Shown: positions 35,815 through 44,755 of the stretch, piece by piece
Layout: each line of letters begins with the position of its first letter
How positions within the stretch are numbered: the stretch's first letter is position 1
Assembly: GCF_001429045.1 (NCBI RefSeq)
Contig: NZ_LMHY01000012.1
Coordinates: 93,187-157,186 of the forward strand
Source: Pseudomonas sp. Root71
GTDB lineage: Bacteria; Pseudomonadota; Gammaproteobacteria; Pseudomonadales; Pseudomonadaceae
DNA: 64,000 bases
Direction: 5' to 3'
Program-made: the position numbers and the translations under genes
Notes under the pieces: model-generated
Told to the model about the DNA's origin: nothing
The model's database searches: none
What the model saw: the letters and a program-made list of their open reading frames with translations, nothing else

Positions 35815-35832
35815 CGTAAAGTTTTCGTTACG
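35815..35832. promoter_or_regulatory. PhhR/TyrR-type box
   Basis: CGTAAA-GTTTTC-GTTACG matches 9 of the 12 fixed positions of TGTAAA-N6-TTTACA and forms the perfect dyad TCGTAA-N8-TTACGA. An overlapping CGTAAATTTCG dyad to its left may be a second half-site. Confidence 0.55.
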
Positions 35833-35870
35833 AATTGGTCGCGATCGCGCAGCTATTGAGATTTCCCGGT

Positions 35871-35898
35871 TTGAAAAACGCTTTGCCTGTCACATAAT
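35871..35898 (+). promoter_or_regulatory. Sigma-70-like promoter for phhR
   Basis: TTGAAA (35871-35876), 16-base spacer, CATAAT (35893-35898), reading toward phhR. The leader would then include the REP pair. Confidence 0.45.
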
Positions 35899-35959
35899 CT
35901 TGACGACTATCTGAGCGACTCGAAAGAAAAATGCGATCGAGCGCGCACCGCAATACCCC

Positions 35960-36063
35960 TGTGGGAGCGGGCTTGCTCGCGAAAGCGCTGGCACGTCCAA
36001 CATTGATGTATCAGGCAGGCCGCCTTCGCGAGCAAGTCGAATCGTCGCACCGCCATTCCCACA
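35960..36063. repeat. REP pair with variant right copy, in the phhR leader
   Basis: Left copy TGTGGGAGCGGGCTTGCTCG; right copy (36024-36063) reads CTTCGCGAGCAAGTCGAATC and ends CCATTCCCACA, carrying the same extra ATCG-CGCACCGCC centre as the element at 14681-14722. Confidence 0.8.
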
Positions 36064-36110
36064 GGGTTTGCGTTGATACCAACCTTATTCATCGCTTTTC
36101 GGGTCTTTAT

Positions 36111-37673
36111 ATGCGTATCAAAGTCCACTGCCAGAACCGCATCGGCATCCTGCGCGACATTCTCAACCTGTTGGTGGAGTACGGGATCAACGTGGCCCGC
36201 GGTGAGGTGGGCGGTGAGCATGGCAACGCCATCTACCTGCATTGCCCGAACCTGATCAACATTCAGTTCCAGGCCTTGCGTCCGAAATTTGAAGCGATTG
36301 CCGGGGTGTTTGGCGTCAAGCGTGTAGGACTGATGCCCAGCGAGCGTCGGCACATGGAGCTCAATGCACTGCTTGGTGCGCTGGAATTCCCTGTGTTGTC
36401 GATCGACATGGGCGGTTCCATCGTCGCGGCCAACCGGGCAGCGGCGCAGTTGCTCGGGGTGCGGGTCGACGAAGTGCCGGGGATTCCCCTGTCGCGCTAC
36501 GCCGAGGATTTCGATTTGCCGGAACTGGTGCGTGCCAACAAGTCGCGGATCAACGGGTTGCGGGTCAAGGTCAAGGGCGATGTGTTCCTGGCCGACATCG
36601 CGCCGCTGCAATCGGAGCATGACGACAGCGAGGCCATGGCTGGCGCGGTGCTGACGCTGCACCGCGCCGACCGGGTGGGCGAGCGCATCTACAACGTGCG
36701 CAAGCAGGAGCTGCGTGGTTTCGACAGCATCTTCCAAAGCTCGAAAGTCATGGCCGCCGTGGTGCGCGAAGCCCGGCGCATGGCGCCGCTGGATGCGCCG
36801 CTGTTAATAGAAGGGGAGACTGGCACCGGCAAGGAATTGCTGGCGCGGGCCTGCCATCTGGCCAGTCCTCGTGGGCAATCGCCGTTGATGGCGCTCAACT
36901 GCGCCGGTCTGCCGGAGTCCATGGCCGAGACGGAATTGTTCGGTTACGGCCCCGGTGCATTCGAAGGGGCGCGGGCCGAAGGCAAGCTCGGGCTGCTGGA
37001 ACTGACGGCGGGCGGTACGCTGTTTCTCGATGGCGTCGGGGAGATGAGCCCGCGCTTGCAGGTGAAATTGCTGCGCTTCCTGCAGGACGGCTGCTTCCGC
37101 CGTGTAGGCAGTGATGAAGAGGTCTACCTCGACGTGCGAGTGATCTGCGCGACCCAGGTCGACCTGTCCGAATTGTGCGCTCGCGGCGAGTTCCGCCAGG
37201 ACCTCTATCACCGCTTGAATGTGTTGTCGCTGCACATCCCGCCGTTGCGCGAATGCCTCGACGGTTTGACGCCGCTGGTGGAGCACTTCCTCGACCAGGC
37301 CAGCCGGCAGATTGGTTGCCCGCTGCCGAAACTGGCCCCGGCGGCCATGGAGCGGCTCAGTCATTACCATTGGCCGGGTAACGTACGGCAACTGGAGAAC
37401 GTGCTGTTCCAGGCGGTTTCCCTGTGCGACGGCGGCACGGTCAAGGCCGAGCACATTCGTTTGCCGGACTATGGCGTGCGTCAGCCCCTTGGCGACTTTT
37501 CGCTGGAAGGAGGGCTGGACGAGATCGTTGGACGTTTCGAGAAGGCGGTGCTGGAGCGGCTGTATTCCGAGCATCCGAGCAGTCGGCAACTGGGCAAGCG
37601 GCTGGGGGTTTCGCATACCACCATTGCCAACAAGTTGCGTGAGTATGAGGTGGGTAAGGACAACAGCATTTAA
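36111..37673 (+). CDS. phhR: PhhR, TyrR-family regulator of aromatic amino-acid catabolism
   Basis: 520 residues from ATG 36111 (MRIKVHCQNRIGILRDILNL); the frame is open to 35931 but that part crosses a REP. Seen: ACT domain (about 1-70), PAS (about 78-190), AAA+ core with Walker A GETGTGKE and HTH of TyrR type at the C-terminus (SSRQLGKRLGVSHTTIANKL). The sigma-54 contact motif GAFTGA reads GAFEGA, as expected for TyrR-like proteins that work with sigma-70. It activates phhABC in response to Phe/Tyr; divergent location matches other pseudomonads. Confidence 0.95.
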   Translation: MRIKVHCQNRIGILRDILNLLVEYGINVARGEVGGEHGNAIYLHCPNLINIQFQALRPKFEAIAGVFGVKRVGLMPSERRHMELNALLGALEFPVLSIDMGGSIVAANRAAAQLLGVRVDEVPGIPLSRYAEDFDLPELVRANKSRINGLRVKVKGDVFLADIAPLQSEHDDSEAMAGAVLTLHRADRVGERIYNVRKQELRGFDSIFQSSKVMAAVVREARRMAPLDAPLLIEGETGTGKELLARACHLASPRGQSPLMALNCAGLPESMAETELFGYGPGAFEGARAEGKLGLLELTAGGTLFLDGVGEMSPRLQVKLLRFLQDGCFRRVGSDEEVYLDVRVICATQVDLSELCARGEFRQDLYHRLNVLSLHIPPLRECLDGLTPLVEHFLDQASRQIGCPLPKLAPAAMERLSHYHWPGNVRQLENVLFQAVSLCDGGTVKAEHIRLPDYGVRQPLGDFSLEGGLDEIVGRFEKAVLERLYSEHPSSRQLGKRLGVSHTTIANKLREYEVGKDNSI

Positions 37674-37749
37674 GATCAAAAGATCGCAGCCTTCGGCAGC
37701 TCCTACGTCGAACCCTGTAGGAGCTGCCGAAGGCTGCGATCTTTTGATC
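37674..37749. repeat. Perfect 33-bp inverted repeat of the second REP family
   Basis: GATCAAAAGATCGCAGCCTT... at 37674-37706 is the exact complement of 37717-37749, with a 10-base loop. It begins at the base after the phhR stop codon, so it caps the phhR transcript; same family as 21241-21317. Confidence 0.93.
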
Positions 37750-37863
37750 CGTTGCCGCGAAGCGGCATGACACCGCCGGTTTTTCGTCTCTGATACAAAT
37801 CACCATTCCCTTCTGATTCCTCAAAGTCCCCTGTTTGCCGGGCCTCGCGCTGCCAAAAACAAG

Positions 37864-37880
37864 TTGGTCTGCAAATTGCT
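37864..37880 (+). promoter_or_regulatory. Sigma-54 (-24/-12) promoter for the flgF operon
   Basis: TTGGTCTG-CAAA-TTGCT: GG at 37866-37867 and GC at 37878-37879 with exact 12-base periodicity, matching TTGGCACG-N4-TTGCT except three bases. Located 57 bases before flgF; flgF-L genes in Pseudomonas are known RpoN/FleQ-FleR targets. Confidence 0.75.
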
Positions 37881-37936
37881 TATGGCTCAGCAGTACAGCA
37901 GTGGGCGGCAAACGTCCGGCAGGCAGAGGAAAGAGT

Positions 37937-38677
37937 GTGGACAAGTACCTTTATGTGGCAATGACCGGCGCCAGCCAGAATGCACTGGCGCAAAAGGCTC
38001 ATGCCAACAACCTCGCGAACATCTCCACCAACGGTTTCCAGAAAGACCTGGAGCAAGCCCGTTCGATGCCGGTGTTCGGTGACAGCTTTCCGGCGCGTGC
38101 GTTTGCCATGTCCGAACGCCCGGGCACGGATTTCTCCCCTGGTTCACTGGTGGAAACCGGTCGCGACCTCGACGTTGCCGTGCAAGGCAACGGCTGGATT
38201 GCCGTGCAGACGCCCGATGGCACTGAAAGCTACGTGCGCACCGGCAGCCTGAACGTTGACGCCCTGGGCGTGTTGCGCGCCGGCAACGGCATGCCGGTCA
38301 TAGGCAATGGCGGGCCGATTGCCGTACCGCCGGAGCAGCAGATCGAAGTCGGCGAGGATGGCACCATCAGCATCCGTGCGTTGGGCGAAGGTCCCCGGGT
38401 GATGGCGGAAGTCGACCGCATCAAGCTGGTCAACCCGGACCTCAAGAACATGACCAAGGGTCTGGATGGTTCGATCCATACCAAGGACGGCCAACCGGCG
38501 CAGGCCGATGCCAACGTCAAGCTGGTGTCCGGTTTCCTCGAGTCGAGCAACGTCAATGCCGTGGAAGAGATGACCTCGGTACTGGCCTTGGCCAAGCAGT
38601 TCGAGCTGCACATCAAGATGATGAACACCGCCAAAGACGATGACCAGGCCATGGCTCGGGTCTTGCAGATCAGCTAA
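37937..38677 (+). CDS. flgF: Flagellar proximal rod protein FlgF
   Basis: 246 residues from GTG 37937 with a GAGGAAAG site. N-terminal rod signature YVAMTGASQNALAQKAHANN and LANISTNGFQ, C-terminal rod/hook domain ending in QFELHIKMMNTAKDDDQ. It builds the proximal rod. First gene of the flgFGHIJKL operon. Confidence 0.96.
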   Translation: MDKYLYVAMTGASQNALAQKAHANNLANISTNGFQKDLEQARSMPVFGDSFPARAFAMSERPGTDFSPGSLVETGRDLDVAVQGNGWIAVQTPDGTESYVRTGSLNVDALGVLRAGNGMPVIGNGGPIAVPPEQQIEVGEDGTISIRALGEGPRVMAEVDRIKLVNPDLKNMTKGLDGSIHTKDGQPAQADANVKLVSGFLESSNVNAVEEMTSVLALAKQFELHIKMMNTAKDDDQAMARVLQIS

Positions 38678-38722
38678 TTACCAGAACGTCGCGCCGTAAA
38701 ACAGGCGCACGAGGAGAATCGA

Positions 38723-39508
38723 ATGCTTCCGGCTCTATGGGTTGCCAAGACAGGTCTGTCCGCCCAGGACACCAACCTGACGACCATTTCCAACAACCTG
38801 GCCAACGTGTCGACCACGGGTTTCAAACGTGACCGCGCCGAGTTCCAGGATCTGCTCTACCAGATCAAGCGCCAGCCTGGCGCCCAGTCGACCCAGGACA
38901 GCGAACTGCCGTCGGGCCTGCAACTGGGTACCGGTGTGCGCATCGTCGGCACCCAGAAAAACTTCACCGCCGGTAGCCTGCAAACCACCGAGCAGCCGCT
39001 GGACATGGCCATCGACGGTCGCGGTTTCTTCCAGATCCTGCAACCGGACGGCACCACGTCCTATACCCGTGACGGTACGTTCCACCTGGACTCCAACGGC
39101 CAGATCGTCAATGCCAGCGGCTTTGCTCTGGAGCCGGCCATTGTCATTCCGAACGAAGCGCAGACCTTCACGGTCGGCCGCGACGGCACCGTGTCCATCA
39201 CCGTTGCCGGCAACCCGGCAGCCCAGGTGATCGGCAACCTGCAAACCGCCGACTTCATCAACCCGGCCGGCCTGCAGGCCGTGGGCAACAACCTGTTCCT
39301 GGAAACCGCCGCCAGCGGTGCGCCGCAAGTCGGCACTCCGGGCCTGAACGGTTTCGGCTCCACGCTGCAGAACACCCTGGAAACGTCCAACGTCAGCACC
39401 GTTGAGGAGATGGTCAACATGATCACCACCCAGCGCGCCTACGAGATGAACTCCAAGGTGATCTCCACCGCCGACCAGATGCTCTCGTTCGTAACGCAGA
39501 ATCTGTAA
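38723..39508 (+). CDS. flgG: Flagellar distal rod protein FlgG
   Basis: 261 residues, beginning MLPALWVAKTGLSAQDTNLT with ISNNLANVSTTGFKR; C-terminal helix NVSTVEEMVNMITTQRAYEM and KVISTADQMLSFV. Forms the distal rod that crosses the periplasm. GAGGAG site. 45 bases after flgF. Confidence 0.97.
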   Translation: MLPALWVAKTGLSAQDTNLTTISNNLANVSTTGFKRDRAEFQDLLYQIKRQPGAQSTQDSELPSGLQLGTGVRIVGTQKNFTAGSLQTTEQPLDMAIDGRGFFQILQPDGTTSYTRDGTFHLDSNGQIVNASGFALEPAIVIPNEAQTFTVGRDGTVSITVAGNPAAQVIGNLQTADFINPAGLQAVGNNLFLETAASGAPQVGTPGLNGFGSTLQNTLETSNVSTVEEMVNMITTQRAYEMNSKVISTADQMLSFVTQNL

Positions 39509-39560
39509 TCAAGTCTATGTGGCGGCCATTGGGCCGCCTGCAACACCGTGAGGTAGGGTC

Positions 39561-40256
39561 ATGAATCGCTATGTATTTGTTCTGGCACTGAGTGGGATCA
39601 CCGCGCTCGCAGGTTGCGTACCTGCGACACCCAAGCCCAATGACCCTTACTACGCTCCGGTGTTGCCGCGCACGCCGTTGCCGGCGGCCGCGAACAATGG
39701 CTCGATCTATCAGGCCGGTTTCGAACAGAACCTGTACACCGACCGCAAGGCGTTCCGGATCGGTGACATCATCACCATCACCCTGAACGAAAGGACCCAG
39801 GCCAGCAAAAACGCCAACTCGCAAATTGGTAAGAACAGTAAGGCCAACATCGGCCTGAGTTCGCTGTTCGGCAGCAGCGCCACCACCAACAACCCGTTCG
39901 GCGATGGCGACCTGAGCCTGAGTGCCAGCTACGAAGGTGACCGCGCGACCAAGGGTGACAGCAAGGCGGCTCAGGGCAACACCCTGACCGGTTCGATCAC
40001 GGTCACCGTCGCCGATGTGTTGCCCAACGGCATCATCGCGGTACGCGGCGAAAAGTGGATGACCCTCAATACCGGCGACGAGCTGGTGCGGATTGCCGGC
40101 CTGGTTCGCGCCGATGACATCGCCACCGACAATACCGTGCCGTCGACCCGTGTCGCCGATGCGCGCATCACCTACTCGGGCACCGGTTCGTTTGCCGATG
40201 CGAGTCAGCCAGGCTGGTTCGACCGTTTCTTCCTCAGCCCGCTGTTCCCTTTCTAG
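39561..40256 (+). CDS. flgH: Flagellar L-ring lipoprotein FlgH
   Basis: 231 residues. Lipoprotein signal peptide with lipobox LAGC (Cys19), then [22 protein letters not shown] and [21 protein letters not shown] typical of FlgH. Assembles the outer-membrane L ring around the rod. The stop directly abuts the flgI GTG. Confidence 0.97.
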   Translation: MNRYVFVLALSGITALAGCVPATPKPNDPYYAPVLPRTPLPAAANNGSIYQAGFEQNLYTDRKAFRIGDIITITLNERTQASKNANSQIGKNSKANIGLSSLFGSSATTNNPFGDGDLSLSASYEGDRATKGDSKAAQGNTLTGSITVTVADVLPNGIIAVRGEKWMTLNTGDELVRIAGLVRADDIATDNTVPSTRVADARITYSGTGSFADASQPGWFDRFFLSPLFPF

Positions 40257-41372
40257 GTGGCTACGTTGAATTTCAGAAGTCTCATGATGGCTGCGTTCCT
40301 GATGTCCGCAGCGTTCAACGTTCAAGCCGAGCGCCTGAAGGACATCGCCAGCATTTCCGGCGTGCGTTCCAACCAATTGATCGGCTACGGCCTGGTGGTC
40401 GGGCTAAACGGCACCGGCGACCAGACGACGCAGACCCCGTTCACCCTGCAGACCTTCAACAACATGCTCTCGCAGTTCGGCATCAAGGTGCCGCCGGGTT
40501 CGGGCAACGTGCAGTTGAAGAACGTCGCGGCGGTGTCGATCAGTGCCGATTTGCCCGCGTTCGCCAAGCCGGGTCAGCAGGTCGATATCACTGTTTCATC
40601 CATCGGTAACTCCAAGAGCCTGCGTGGCGGCACCTTGCTGTTGACGCCACTCAAGGGTATCGACGGTAACGTCTATGCGGTAGCCCAGGGCAACCTGGTG
40701 GTCGGCGGTTTCGATGCGGAAGGGCGAGACGGCTCGAAGATCACCGTCAACGTTCCGTCGGCCGGTCGCATCCCCGGTGGTGCGTCGGTGGAGCGTTCGG
40801 TGCCGAGCGGTTTCAACCAGGGCAACAGCCTGACGCTGAACCTCAACCGTTCTGACTTCACCACCGCCAAGCGCATCGTCGACAAGATCAACAACATGCT
40901 CGGCCCCGGCGTGGCCCAGGCCATCGACGGCGGTTCGATTCGCGTGACCGCGCCGCTCGATCCGAGCCAGCGCGTCGATTACCTGTCGATCCTGGAAAAT
41001 CTCGAAGTCGATCCGGGCCAGGCGGTGGCCAAAGTCATCATCAACTCCCGTACCGGCACCATCGTGATCGGCCAGAACGTCAAGGTTTCCCCGGCCGCCG
41101 TGACCCACGGCAGCCTGACCGTGACCATTACCGAAGACCCGATCGTCAGCCAGCCCGGCCCTCTGTCCAATGGCACGACGGCGGTGGTACCCCGTTCGAA
41201 GGTCAACGCCCAGCAGGAAGCCAAGCCGATGTTCAAGTTTGGCCCCGGCACCACCCTCGACGAAATCGTGCGGGCGGTGAACCAGGTTGGCGCGGCACCG
41301 GGTGACTTGATGGCGATCCTCGAAGCGCTGAAGCAGGCCGGCGCCCTGCAAGCCGATCTGATCGTGATCTGA
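40257..41372 (+). CDS. flgI: Flagellar P-ring protein FlgI
   Basis: 371 residues if GTG 40257 is used; TTG 40266 (368 residues) has better spacing to the AGGTGG at 40255-40260 and may be the true start. Sec signal peptide ending NVQA, then [20 protein letters not shown] and [15 protein letters not shown], the FlgI hallmark. Forms the peptidoglycan-associated P ring. Confidence 0.96.
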   Translation: MATLNFRSLMMAAFLMSAAFNVQAERLKDIASISGVRSNQLIGYGLVVGLNGTGDQTTQTPFTLQTFNNMLSQFGIKVPPGSGNVQLKNVAAVSISADLPAFAKPGQQVDITVSSIGNSKSLRGGTLLLTPLKGIDGNVYAVAQGNLVVGGFDAEGRDGSKITVNVPSAGRIPGGASVERSVPSGFNQGNSLTLNLNRSDFTTAKRIVDKINNMLGPGVAQAIDGGSIRVTAPLDPSQRVDYLSILENLEVDPGQAVAKVIINSRTGTIVIGQNVKVSPAAVTHGSLTVTITEDPIVSQPGPLSNGTTAVVPRSKVNAQQEAKPMFKFGPGTTLDEIVRAVNQVGAAPGDLMAILEALKQAGALQADLIVI

Positions 41373-41383
41373 GGACGGCCATC

Positions 41384-42673
41384 GTGGATATGCGCAAGAG
41401 CGGTCTGGTCAGCAGCAGCGATTCGGGCTCCTATTCGGACCTCAATCGCCTGAATCAGCTCAAGGTCGGCGACAAGAACAGCGACGGCAATATGCGCAAG
41501 GTGGCGCAGGAGTTCGAATCGCTGTTCCTCGGTGAGATGCTCAAGTCCATGCGCTCGGCAACCGAAGCGCTGGGGCAGGACAACCCGATGAACACGCCGG
41601 CGGCCAAGCAGTACCAGGAAATGTACGATCAGCAGCTGGCCGTTTCCATGTCCCGCGAGGGCGGTGGTATTGGTTTGGCGGACGTGCTGATGCGCCAGAT
41701 GTCGAAGAACAAGCCGTTGGCGCCGGGCGAGGCGGCCGCTGCATCGCTGGCCAAGCAAGAGGCTGCCAAGGCCGCCGTGCAGACACCGGTGGCGGCCGGC
41801 ACGGTGGCAATCAATGGCCCGTTGTCGCGGGTCAATGGCCAGCGTCCGTTGTGGGCTTCGCGTTCAATCCATACGCCACAAGAGGCGGGCGAGGGTGCTC
41901 ATCGCAATGACATGGCGCTGATCAATCAGCGACGCCTGGCACTGCCACCGAAACTGGCTGACCGGCTGTTGGCCGGGCTGGTGCCTTCGGCGACGACCGC
42001 TGCCACCACGATGCTCAACCGGACAGCCTTGCCAGAGCGCACGACGAACACCGGCACGGGGCCGCTGCACAACGGCGACTGGCTGGCGACCGCGCAACAA
42101 TCCTCCTCTGGAGGCATGCAGATCTACGGTCGCGCCATGGCGCAGATTCCGCTGGCGCCGGCGAAGAAAGCCTTCAGTTCCGCCGACCAGTTCGTCAACA
42201 CCATGTTGCCGATGGCCAAGGAGGCCGCCGCACGGATTGGGGTCGATCCACGTTACCTGGTGGCTCAGGCGGCCCTGGAAACCGGCTGGGGCAAGTCGAT
42301 AATGCGTGCCCAGGACGGCAGCAGCAGCCACAACCTGTTCGGCATCAAGGCCGGCAATAGTTGGCAGGGCAATTCGGCGCGGGCGATCACCAGCGAATTC
42401 AGGAACGGGCAGATGGTCAAGGAGACGGCCGAGTTCCGCTCCTACGACTCCTACAAGGACAGTTTCCACGACCTTGTAACTTTGTTGCAGACCAACAATC
42501 GCTATCAAGATGTCGTGAAGTCGGCCGATAACCCAGAACAGTTTGTACGCGAGTTGCAGAGAGCCGGTTACGCAACCGATCCGAACTACGCGAGCAAGAT
42601 TTCGCAGATAGCCAGGCAGATGACGAGTTACCAGAACTACGCTGCGGCGGGCGTTTCCACTACGCCTTTATAG
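41384..42673 (+). CDS. flgJ: Flagellar rod-cap muramidase FlgJ
   Basis: 429 residues from GTG 41384. N-terminal rod-binding domain (about 25-110, FESLFLGEMLKSMRSATEA), a variable Pro/Ala linker, and a C-terminal glucosaminidase-type muramidase (about 265-420) with AQAALETGWGKS carrying the catalytic Glu and SSHNLFGIKAGNSW. It caps the growing rod and cuts peptidoglycan. The bifunctional layout is the usual gammaproteobacterial one. Confidence 0.96.
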   Translation: MDMRKSGLVSSSDSGSYSDLNRLNQLKVGDKNSDGNMRKVAQEFESLFLGEMLKSMRSATEALGQDNPMNTPAAKQYQEMYDQQLAVSMSREGGGIGLADVLMRQMSKNKPLAPGEAAAASLAKQEAAKAAVQTPVAAGTVAINGPLSRVNGQRPLWASRSIHTPQEAGEGAHRNDMALINQRRLALPPKLADRLLAGLVPSATTAATTMLNRTALPERTTNTGTGPLHNGDWLATAQQSSSGGMQIYGRAMAQIPLAPAKKAFSSADQFVNTMLPMAKEAAARIGVDPRYLVAQAALETGWGKSIMRAQDGSSSHNLFGIKAGNSWQGNSARAITSEFRNGQMVKETAEFRSYDSYKDSFHDLVTLLQTNNRYQDVVKSADNPEQFVRELQRAGYATDPNYASKISQIARQMTSYQNYAAAGVSTTPL

Positions 42674-42696
42674 GCACAAGGTATAAGGTCTGAATC

Positions 42697-44742
42697 ATGA
42701 GTTTGCTCAATATCGGGATGTCGGGGCTGAGTGCTGGCCATAACTCGTTGGTGACGACTGGCAACAACATTGCCAACGTCGACACCGCCGGGTACTCGCG
42801 CCAGCAGTCTGTGCAGAGCACCAAGGGCTCGATTCAGTACGGCAATGTGTTCATCGGCACCGGCACGACGCTGGCCGATGTGCGTCGCGTGTATAACTCG
42901 TATCTCGATTCGCAGCTGCGTACCGCCACCTCGCTCGACAGCGAAGCTACGTCGTACAACGCTCAGGCCACGCCGCTGGACGCCACGCTTTCCGATTCCA
43001 ACACCGGGCTGACCGGTGTGCTGCAAAAATTCTTCACGTCGATGCAAGGCGTTTCGACCTCGGCCACCGACGACACGTCCCGCCAGTCGGTGCTGACCGG
43101 TGCCCAGGCCTTGTCGGCGCGCTTCAATTCGATTGCCAAGCAGTTGAACGACCAGAACACCAACCTGAACGGCAGCCTGGGCGACATGGCGGATCAGGTG
43201 AACAAGCTGTCTACCACTATTGCCACGCTCAACCAGAAGATTTCCGAACTCTCCACCGGCACCAATCAGCCAAACGACCTGCTGGACTCGCGCAACGAAG
43301 CCGTGCGTCAACTCTCCGAGCTGGTCGGTACCCAGGTGGTCGAACGTGGCAGCAGCTACGACATCTACATCGGCAGCGGCCAGCCCCTGGTAGTGGGTAA
43401 TACCACCAATACACTGCAAACCGTGCCGAGCCAGGGCGATCCATCGCGCATGGCGCTGCAGCTGAATCGTGGCTCCAGCACCATCGACGTGACCGCGGTG
43501 GTCAGCGGTGGCGAAATCGGTGGTCTGCTGACTTACCGCAAGGAAGTGCTCGACCCTTCGCTCAATGAGCTGGGGCGCGTGGCGCTGGTGGTGGCCGACC
43601 AGATCAACAGCCAGCAGGCGCAAGGCATCGACAAGAACGGTGATTTCGGCGCGGCGATCTTCAACAACATCAACAGTGCCGCCCTGATCAGTCAGCGCAG
43701 CATTGCGGCGGCTGGCAACAGTGCCGGCTCCGGCAACCTGGATGTCACCATCAAGGACACCGGCAGGCTGACCGCCAGCGACTATCAGGTGACGTTCACC
43801 AGTGCGACCAACTACACCGTCAAGCGCTCGGACGGCACCGACATGGGATCGTTCAGCACCACGACCACACCGGCTCCGGTGATCGATGGCTTCAGCCTGA
43901 ACCTCAACGGCGGTGCGCTGAGCGCCGGCGACTCGTTCAAGGTGACGCCGACCCGTGGCGCGGCGGCCGGTATCCAGGCCGTGCTCACCGACCCGAAAAA
44001 AATCGCCGCGGCAGCCCCCTTGACCGGCGTGACCAGTGCCAACAACACCGGCACCTACACTCAGCCGACACTGACCAGCACCCTCGATATCTACAACCCG
44101 GCGGCCCAGGCAGAAATGCAGACCGCGCTCAAGAGCTCGACGCCGGTCAAACTGGTGTTCGGGGCGGCCAGCGGCGGTAGCCAGACCTACAACATGGTCG
44201 ATTCCAAGGGTAATTCGATCGGCACCGGCACCATCGTTCCGGGCCAGAGCAACACCCTGAACCTGAAAGTGGGCATGGTCGATGCCAGCGGTGCTCCGGT
44301 CATGGACACCAGCGTCACGCCGGCCGTGCAGAAGACGTTCACCGTGCAGACCACGGTGGGCGCCACGCCAGCCAGCGGCGAAAGCTTCACCATCAACCTG
44401 ACGGGCGCGGCGTCTTCGGACAACCGCAACGCTCAGGCACTGGTCGGACTGCAAACCAAACAGACCGTCGACACCGGCACGGCGAGCAAGGGCATCAGCC
44501 TGACCGATGCCTACAACAAGCTGGTGACCAACGTCGGCGCCAAGGCTGCCCAGGGCAAGTCAGACAGCGAGGCCACCACGGCGATCCTGGCCAACGCCAA
44601 GGGTGCGCGGGATTCGAACTCCGGGGTCGACCTGGATGAAGAAACCGGCAACCTGGTCAAGTACCAGCAGTACTACACCGCGTCTTCGCAGATCATCAAG
44701 GCGGCGCAGGAAATTTTCACCACACTGATCAACAGCCTTTAA
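42697..44742 (+). CDS. flgK: Hook-filament junction protein FlgK (HAP1)
   Basis: 681 residues. N-terminal SLLNIGMSGLSAGHNSLVTT with NNIANVDTAGYSRQ, C-terminal NLVKYQQYYTASSQIIKAAQ, both D0 helices of HAP1. The central region is Ser/Thr/Gly-rich. Length matches P. aeruginosa FlgK. 23 bases after flgJ. Confidence 0.97.
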   Translation: MSLLNIGMSGLSAGHNSLVTTGNNIANVDTAGYSRQQSVQSTKGSIQYGNVFIGTGTTLADVRRVYNSYLDSQLRTATSLDSEATSYNAQATPLDATLSDSNTGLTGVLQKFFTSMQGVSTSATDDTSRQSVLTGAQALSARFNSIAKQLNDQNTNLNGSLGDMADQVNKLSTTIATLNQKISELSTGTNQPNDLLDSRNEAVRQLSELVGTQVVERGSSYDIYIGSGQPLVVGNTTNTLQTVPSQGDPSRMALQLNRGSSTIDVTAVVSGGEIGGLLTYRKEVLDPSLNELGRVALVVADQINSQQAQGIDKNGDFGAAIFNNINSAALISQRSIAAAGNSAGSGNLDVTIKDTGRLTASDYQVTFTSATNYTVKRSDGTDMGSFSTTTTPAPVIDGFSLNLNGGALSAGDSFKVTPTRGAAAGIQAVLTDPKKIAAAAPLTGVTSANNTGTYTQPTLTSTLDIYNPAAQAEMQTALKSSTPVKLVFGAASGGSQTYNMVDSKGNSIGTGTIVPGQSNTLNLKVGMVDASGAPVMDTSVTPAVQKTFTVQTTVGATPASGESFTINLTGAASSDNRNAQALVGLQTKQTVDTGTASKGISLTDAYNKLVTNVGAKAAQGKSDSEATTAILANAKGARDSNSGVDLDEETGNLVKYQQYYTASSQIIKAAQEIFTTLINSL

Positions 44743-44755
44743 GGAGTCGTAATTC

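Larger units (their letters stand above)
35694..36110. other. Divergent phhA-phhR regulatory region (417 bp)
   Basis: Holds a TyrR/PhhR-type box (35815-35832), a sigma-70-like phhR promoter (35871-35898) and a REP pair (35960-36063) inside the presumed phhR leader. I found no GG-N10-GC (-24/-12) element on the phhA side. Confidence 0.6.

Noticed and set aside
35701..35820. Sigma-54 promoter for phhA
   Set aside because: Looked for GG-N10-GC on the minus strand; the nearest case has an 11-base spacer and no other consensus bases.
42637..44454. 605-codon antisense frame over flgK
   Set aside because: Low-complexity shadow of the flgK coding strand; no ribosome site or domain.
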